Assembly (NCBI RefSeq): GCF_000520955.1
Contig: NZ_JACC01000013.1
Span: 1-64,000, forward strand
Direction: 5' to 3'
Length of the DNA: 64,000 bases
Source: Aquimarina pacifica
GTDB taxonomy: Bacteria > Bacteroidota > Bacteroidia > Flavobacteriales > Flavobacteriaceae
Positions 61,521 to 64,000 of this stretch are shown here, one piece after another; the stretch's first letter is position 1, and each line of letters begins with the position of its first letter. Under the pieces are notes generated by a model. That model was not told where the DNA came from. It searched no databases and saw only the letters and a list, made by a program, of their open reading frames with translations. Made by a program: the position numbers and the translations under genes.

Positions 61521-62072
61521 ATGAAAAAAATAATAAGACTATTAGCTGACTTTTTTAGAGGAAAAAAAGGTGCAATTACTGAAAAAAGTTTAAAGAAAGA
61601 CAGAAGAGAACTAACCAAAGTCATTAGAGAAGCTCGAAGAGAAAAAAGAAAAATGACTAGAGAGTTAAAAAAATTAAACCCCAACGACATCGGTACTCGC
61701 GCTACCATTCAAGAAGGTATTGATCTACAACAAAATAACATAGAAAAACATGAACAATTAAAGGACAAAGTTAATGTTGCGATAAAAGAACTGAGGGCTG
61801 AAAAAAAAGAGACAAGAATTCAAAAAAGAATTAATAGGCAAACTAAGAAAAACAGAAAATCCCTAAAGAAACTGAATAGCGAAAACACCAGAGCTCTCAA
61901 AGAATTTGGACAGGAAAAAGACAAGATGCAGAGGAACTTAGAAAAATTTAAGCAAATCAACAAAGACTTTTCTACAGAGCTTAAAAATAAGGTAGGTAGT
62001 AGACAAAAAAAGCAACGCTCGTCATCGGTTCGAAAAAAGGCACACTCGACAAGAAAAATAAGTTTTAAGTAA
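61521..62072 (+). CDS. Lys/Arg-rich coiled-coil protein of unknown function (island, repeat-controlled)
   Basis: A 183-residue extremely basic helical protein without a signal peptide. After MKKIIRLLADFFRGKKG, long charged helices run to the end (KKDRRELTKVIREARREKRK, RAEKKETRIQKRINRQTKKN) with a basic Ser/Lys/Arg tail (KKQRSSSVRKKAHSTRKI). It resembles a nucleic-acid-condensing or coiled-coil scaffold protein by composition only. Its promoter is site d. Confidence 0.65.
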   Translation: MKKIIRLLADFFRGKKGAITEKSLKKDRRELTKVIREARREKRKMTRELKKLNPNDIGTRATIQEGIDLQQNNIEKHEQLKDKVNVAIKELRAEKKETRIQKRINRQTKKNRKSLKKLNSENTRALKEFGQEKDKMQRNLEKFKQINKDFSTELKNKVGSRQKKQRSSSVRKKAHSTRKISFK

Positions 62073-62285
62073 TACTAGTTCACTTAAAAAGACAAAGCTA
62101 CTTCTCATTTATATACCTATATAAATGATTGTTTTTGATAACAATACTCACAAAAGAGGAGCAATAAAGTACAAAAATGATGAAATGAACGAAACTTACT
62201 ATGCCATTTTAATTCATCATTGTATAAGACGAATAAATTAAACATAAAACTAGTTCTGACATCATGTACCCTCAAACTAGGATAA

Positions 62286-62317
62286 AAAAAAATATCGGAA
62301 AATCCCGATATTTTTTT
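62286..62317. terminator. bidirectional terminator
   Basis: AAAAAAATATCGG and CCGATATTTTTTT form a 13-bp stem with a 6-nt loop between the converging Lys/Arg-rich gene and the LytTR response-regulator operon. T tracts exist on both strands. Confidence 0.88.
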
Positions 62318-62391
62318 GTTGACTATTAATAGCACTTAACTATATGAAATTACAGTATCCTTCATAAAAACTTTGCTATCAATTATGGTTC

Positions 62392-63147
62392 TTATTTTAT
62401 GCCTAAAAAGTGAAAAAGAGCGTCTTTTTTACGCTTGGCAACAGGTACTACATCTTGGTTATTCATTTTCACATACACTCCGTCTCTTTTTTGAACGTTG
62501 ATGATATTATCCATATTTACCAAAAACGAATTGTGAATTCTAAAAAAGTTATTGTTTATTAGTTTTTTTTCGTACTCCCCTAAGTTTATACTTGCAACAA
62601 TAGTTTTATCTTTTGTTGATGTATGAAATGTGGTGTATTTACCTTCTGATTGTAAATATAAAATATCCTCTATTTTTATAATTTTCACCTCATCTATTGA
62701 CGGAATAGCCAGTAAATTCAGTGGTTTTGATGAGATATTTTTTTCCTCAGGTATTTCATACACAGCTTCTTCATCAAACATTTGTTGTTTAACTTTTTTA
62801 ACTACGTCAACAATATTTTTGGACTGAAGTGGTCTTGTGATAAAGTCTATATGATTATTGGTAATCAATTGTAATCTCTGTTCTTTTTCTGTCGATATCA
62901 AAATTAATTTCTTGCCCTCAATCCCATGAGAAGAACTTTGTAACATTTCGAATGCATAATCGATTCCCGATTTGAGTCCCAAAATGATCATATCATACGT
63001 AGTATTATTGATTACTTTTTTTACTTCTCTAGGATTTGTACCTACAGTAGTAATAGTAATACCCGAACACTGTTTTTCTACTACGTTTTTTATCAGTCTG
63101 GCTTCTGCCATATTCTCTTCAATAATAATAGCTGTAAGATTTTTCAT
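62392..63147 (-). CDS. LytTR protein with degenerate receiver domain
   Basis: A 251-residue protein with a receiver-like fold (about 1-120) and LytTR DNA-binding domain (about 150-250; DEVKIIKIEDILYLQSEGKY, FFRIHNSFLVNMDNIINV). The acidic pair is present as EE (10-11), but the phospho-accepting Asp is replaced by Gly57 (YDMIILGLKSG) and the conserved Lys by Arg105 (FITRPL). It is therefore probably not controlled by phosphorylation. It is the last gene of the operon with the PH-domain protein and TraK. Confidence 0.86.
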   Translation of the reverse strand: MKNLTAIIIEENMAEARLIKNVVEKQCSGITITTVGTNPREVKKVINNTTYDMIILGLKSGIDYAFEMLQSSSHGIEGKKLILISTEKEQRLQLITNNHIDFITRPLQSKNIVDVVKKVKQQMFDEEAVYEIPEEKNISSKPLNLLAIPSIDEVKIIKIEDILYLQSEGKYTTFHTSTKDKTIVASINLGEYEKKLINNNFFRIHNSFLVNMDNIINVQKRDGVYVKMNNQDVVPVAKRKKDALFHFLGIK

Positions 63148-63166
63148 TTGGACACTGTTTTGTTTT

Positions 63167-63592
63167 TTAATAAAAGTCTAACTCTTTCACTCCCTTATGA
63201 TCGCGGCGTTGATCTATTGCCAGTCTAATTTTTTCTGTAAGATCAGCGCCTCCTTCTACACCTCTCAAAGTATAGAATGGGTCTGTACTATCAGATGTTA
63301 TTAAAACGATATTTGACAATCCAAAAATTCGCAATAGAAGGGGTTGTTCTAATTTGATATCCTTTACTCTATACAGCTCTAATTGATTTGTAGTAATAGA
63401 TAAAATGCCTCGCTGTTCTATAATTCTCTGATCCGTAATTTTTAACTTGTTCAACTTGGTATCTAGGTATTTCCACAAAGCCAAAATCAAACCCAAACCA
63501 AAAGCAACAACTAATACACTACTAGCTAAATAAAATGTAAAATTTATCCATTGAGAAGGAGTCCCTTCCCATATTTTATTTTCTGTTTCCAT
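63167..63592 (-). CDS. membrane PH-domain protein (bPH2/YdbS-like)
   Basis: A 141-residue protein with two hydrophobic stretches merging as one membrane hairpin (about 16-43, YLASSVLVVAFGLGLILALW) and a bacterial PH-like domain (about 48-135, LNKLKITDQRIIEQRGILSI, QLELYRVKDIKLEQPLLLRIFG). Family role is unclear. It starts 7 nt after traK, in the conjugation operon, at a place where TraL- or TraM-like genes normally follow. Confidence 0.8.
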   Translation of the reverse strand: METENKIWEGTPSQWINFTFYLASSVLVVAFGLGLILALWKYLDTKLNKLKITDQRIIEQRGILSITTNQLELYRVKDIKLEQPLLLRIFGLSNIVLITSDSTDPFYTLRGVEGGADLTEKIRLAIDQRRDHKGVKELDFY

Positions 63593-63599
63593 CTTCTTA

Positions 63600-64000
63600 T
63601 TATTTTGGAATGGTTACCGGTTTAGATTGCAAAAGGTAGTTTTCTATGAGTAGCCCATGTGGATTTTGATTTGTTCTTGATACATTGTGCAATACAAATT
63701 TGGCTCTAAAATCATTGACAGTTTCTGCTTTTTGATCTGTTCTCGACACTTTTAGTTTACCATATAACTTGGCTTCATAAGGAGTAACCCTATCATTGAT
63801 CTTTATTGAATCAATATCTATGCTTTGAGTAAGATTTTGACTTACAATCTTAGCCAAATGCCCATTGGCCTGTAAGGTTTGATAAAGCTGCTTTCCTGAT
63901 CGACCTGATAGGTATAAGGCTTTATTAATTCGTCTTTCGTAATTAAACTGATCTATTTCCCAGAACCCTTTATGAAACATTTTAATATGATTCATAATCT
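63600..64000 (-). CDS. traK: conjugative-element TraK protein, 3' part (runs off the window edge)
   Basis: The coding region continues past the end of the window; 131 C-terminal residues from the first internal Met are seen. The order NHIKMFHKGFWEID, INKALYLSGRSGKQLYQTLQ, DSIKINDRVTPYEAKLYGKL and NVSRTNQNPHGLLIENYLLQ matches the C-terminal half of TraK of Bacteroidota conjugative transposons (HxxFHxLFF, ALYL, NPHGFLI). TraK is a VirB8-like part of the inner membrane transfer channel. It shows that the right end of the window lies in an integrative conjugative element. Confidence 0.82.
   Translation of the reverse strand, partial: IMNHIKMFHKGFWEIDQFNYERRINKALYLSGRSGKQLYQTLQANGHLAKIVSQNLTQSIDIDSIKINDRVTPYEAKLYGKLKVSRTDQKAETVNDFRAKFVLHNVSRTNQNPHGLLIENYLLQSKPVTIPK

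Overview
The window is about 33% GC and carries features typical of a marine Flavobacteriaceae bacterium; Aquimarina-like is a guess from gene content, not a proven assignment. Supporting features are Bacteroidota promoters (TAnnTTTG at -7, sometimes TTTG at -33), a type IX secretion type-B sorting domain, many TonB-dependent receptors and SPII lipoproteins, type III ProRS, glutamine synthetase III and many Bacteroidota-only DUF families.

Layout. 0-15.5 kb is mostly housekeeping: rpsT, two identical tRNA-Glu genes, proS, a Trp/Gly- and Arg/Ser-rich lipoprotein, a FadL-type porin, a T9SS cargo protein, folE, cysS, yidD, lgt, a GH5 cellulase lipoprotein, prfA, two small proteins and purM. 15.5-21.9 kb is a minus-strand curli operon in the order major curlin, minor curlin, csgE, csgF, csgG and a beta-propeller lipoprotein. 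Its CsgE has a CsgC/CsgH-like N-terminal domain and its CsgG has an extra C-terminal barrel. 22.4-25.9 kb holds divergent genes for glutamine synthetases III and II. 26-31.3 kb holds an antiporter, a plug-like protein, apt, a thioredoxin-like lipoprotein, tRNA-Arg with a decayed copy, a broken methyltransferase gene and a Cys-rich mini-protein.

31.5-40 kb is a heme/iron locus: HmuY and its receptor on the minus strand, and divergently DUF6607, ankyrin, DUF2271, a PepSY-flavoreductase fusion and DUF6686. 40.4-47.4 kb is a second TonB module with a DUF4876 lipoprotein, a DUF6850 barrel and a di-heme peroxidase. The two receptor promoters share the same operator-like palindrome, so the loci are probably co-regulated by iron. 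48-52.3 kb is an ECF-sigma operon with CpxP-like, YHYH and PEBP proteins. 52.7-56 kb has a C10 protease with a small lipoprotein, a Lacal_2735-type small protein and a second folE.

56-64 kb looks like a genomic island. It carries small proteins of unknown function, mostly very basic, two LytTR regulators, a membrane PH-domain protein, and, running off the right edge, TraK of a Bacteroidota conjugative element. Four of the unknown genes share one promoter architecture: two 9-bp direct repeats of the CACTTATTA type at exact 21-bp period, then 31-32 nt, then a -7 box. Repeats at this period are typical of LytTR binding sites. This regulon-like set is the best candidate in the window for an undescribed system.
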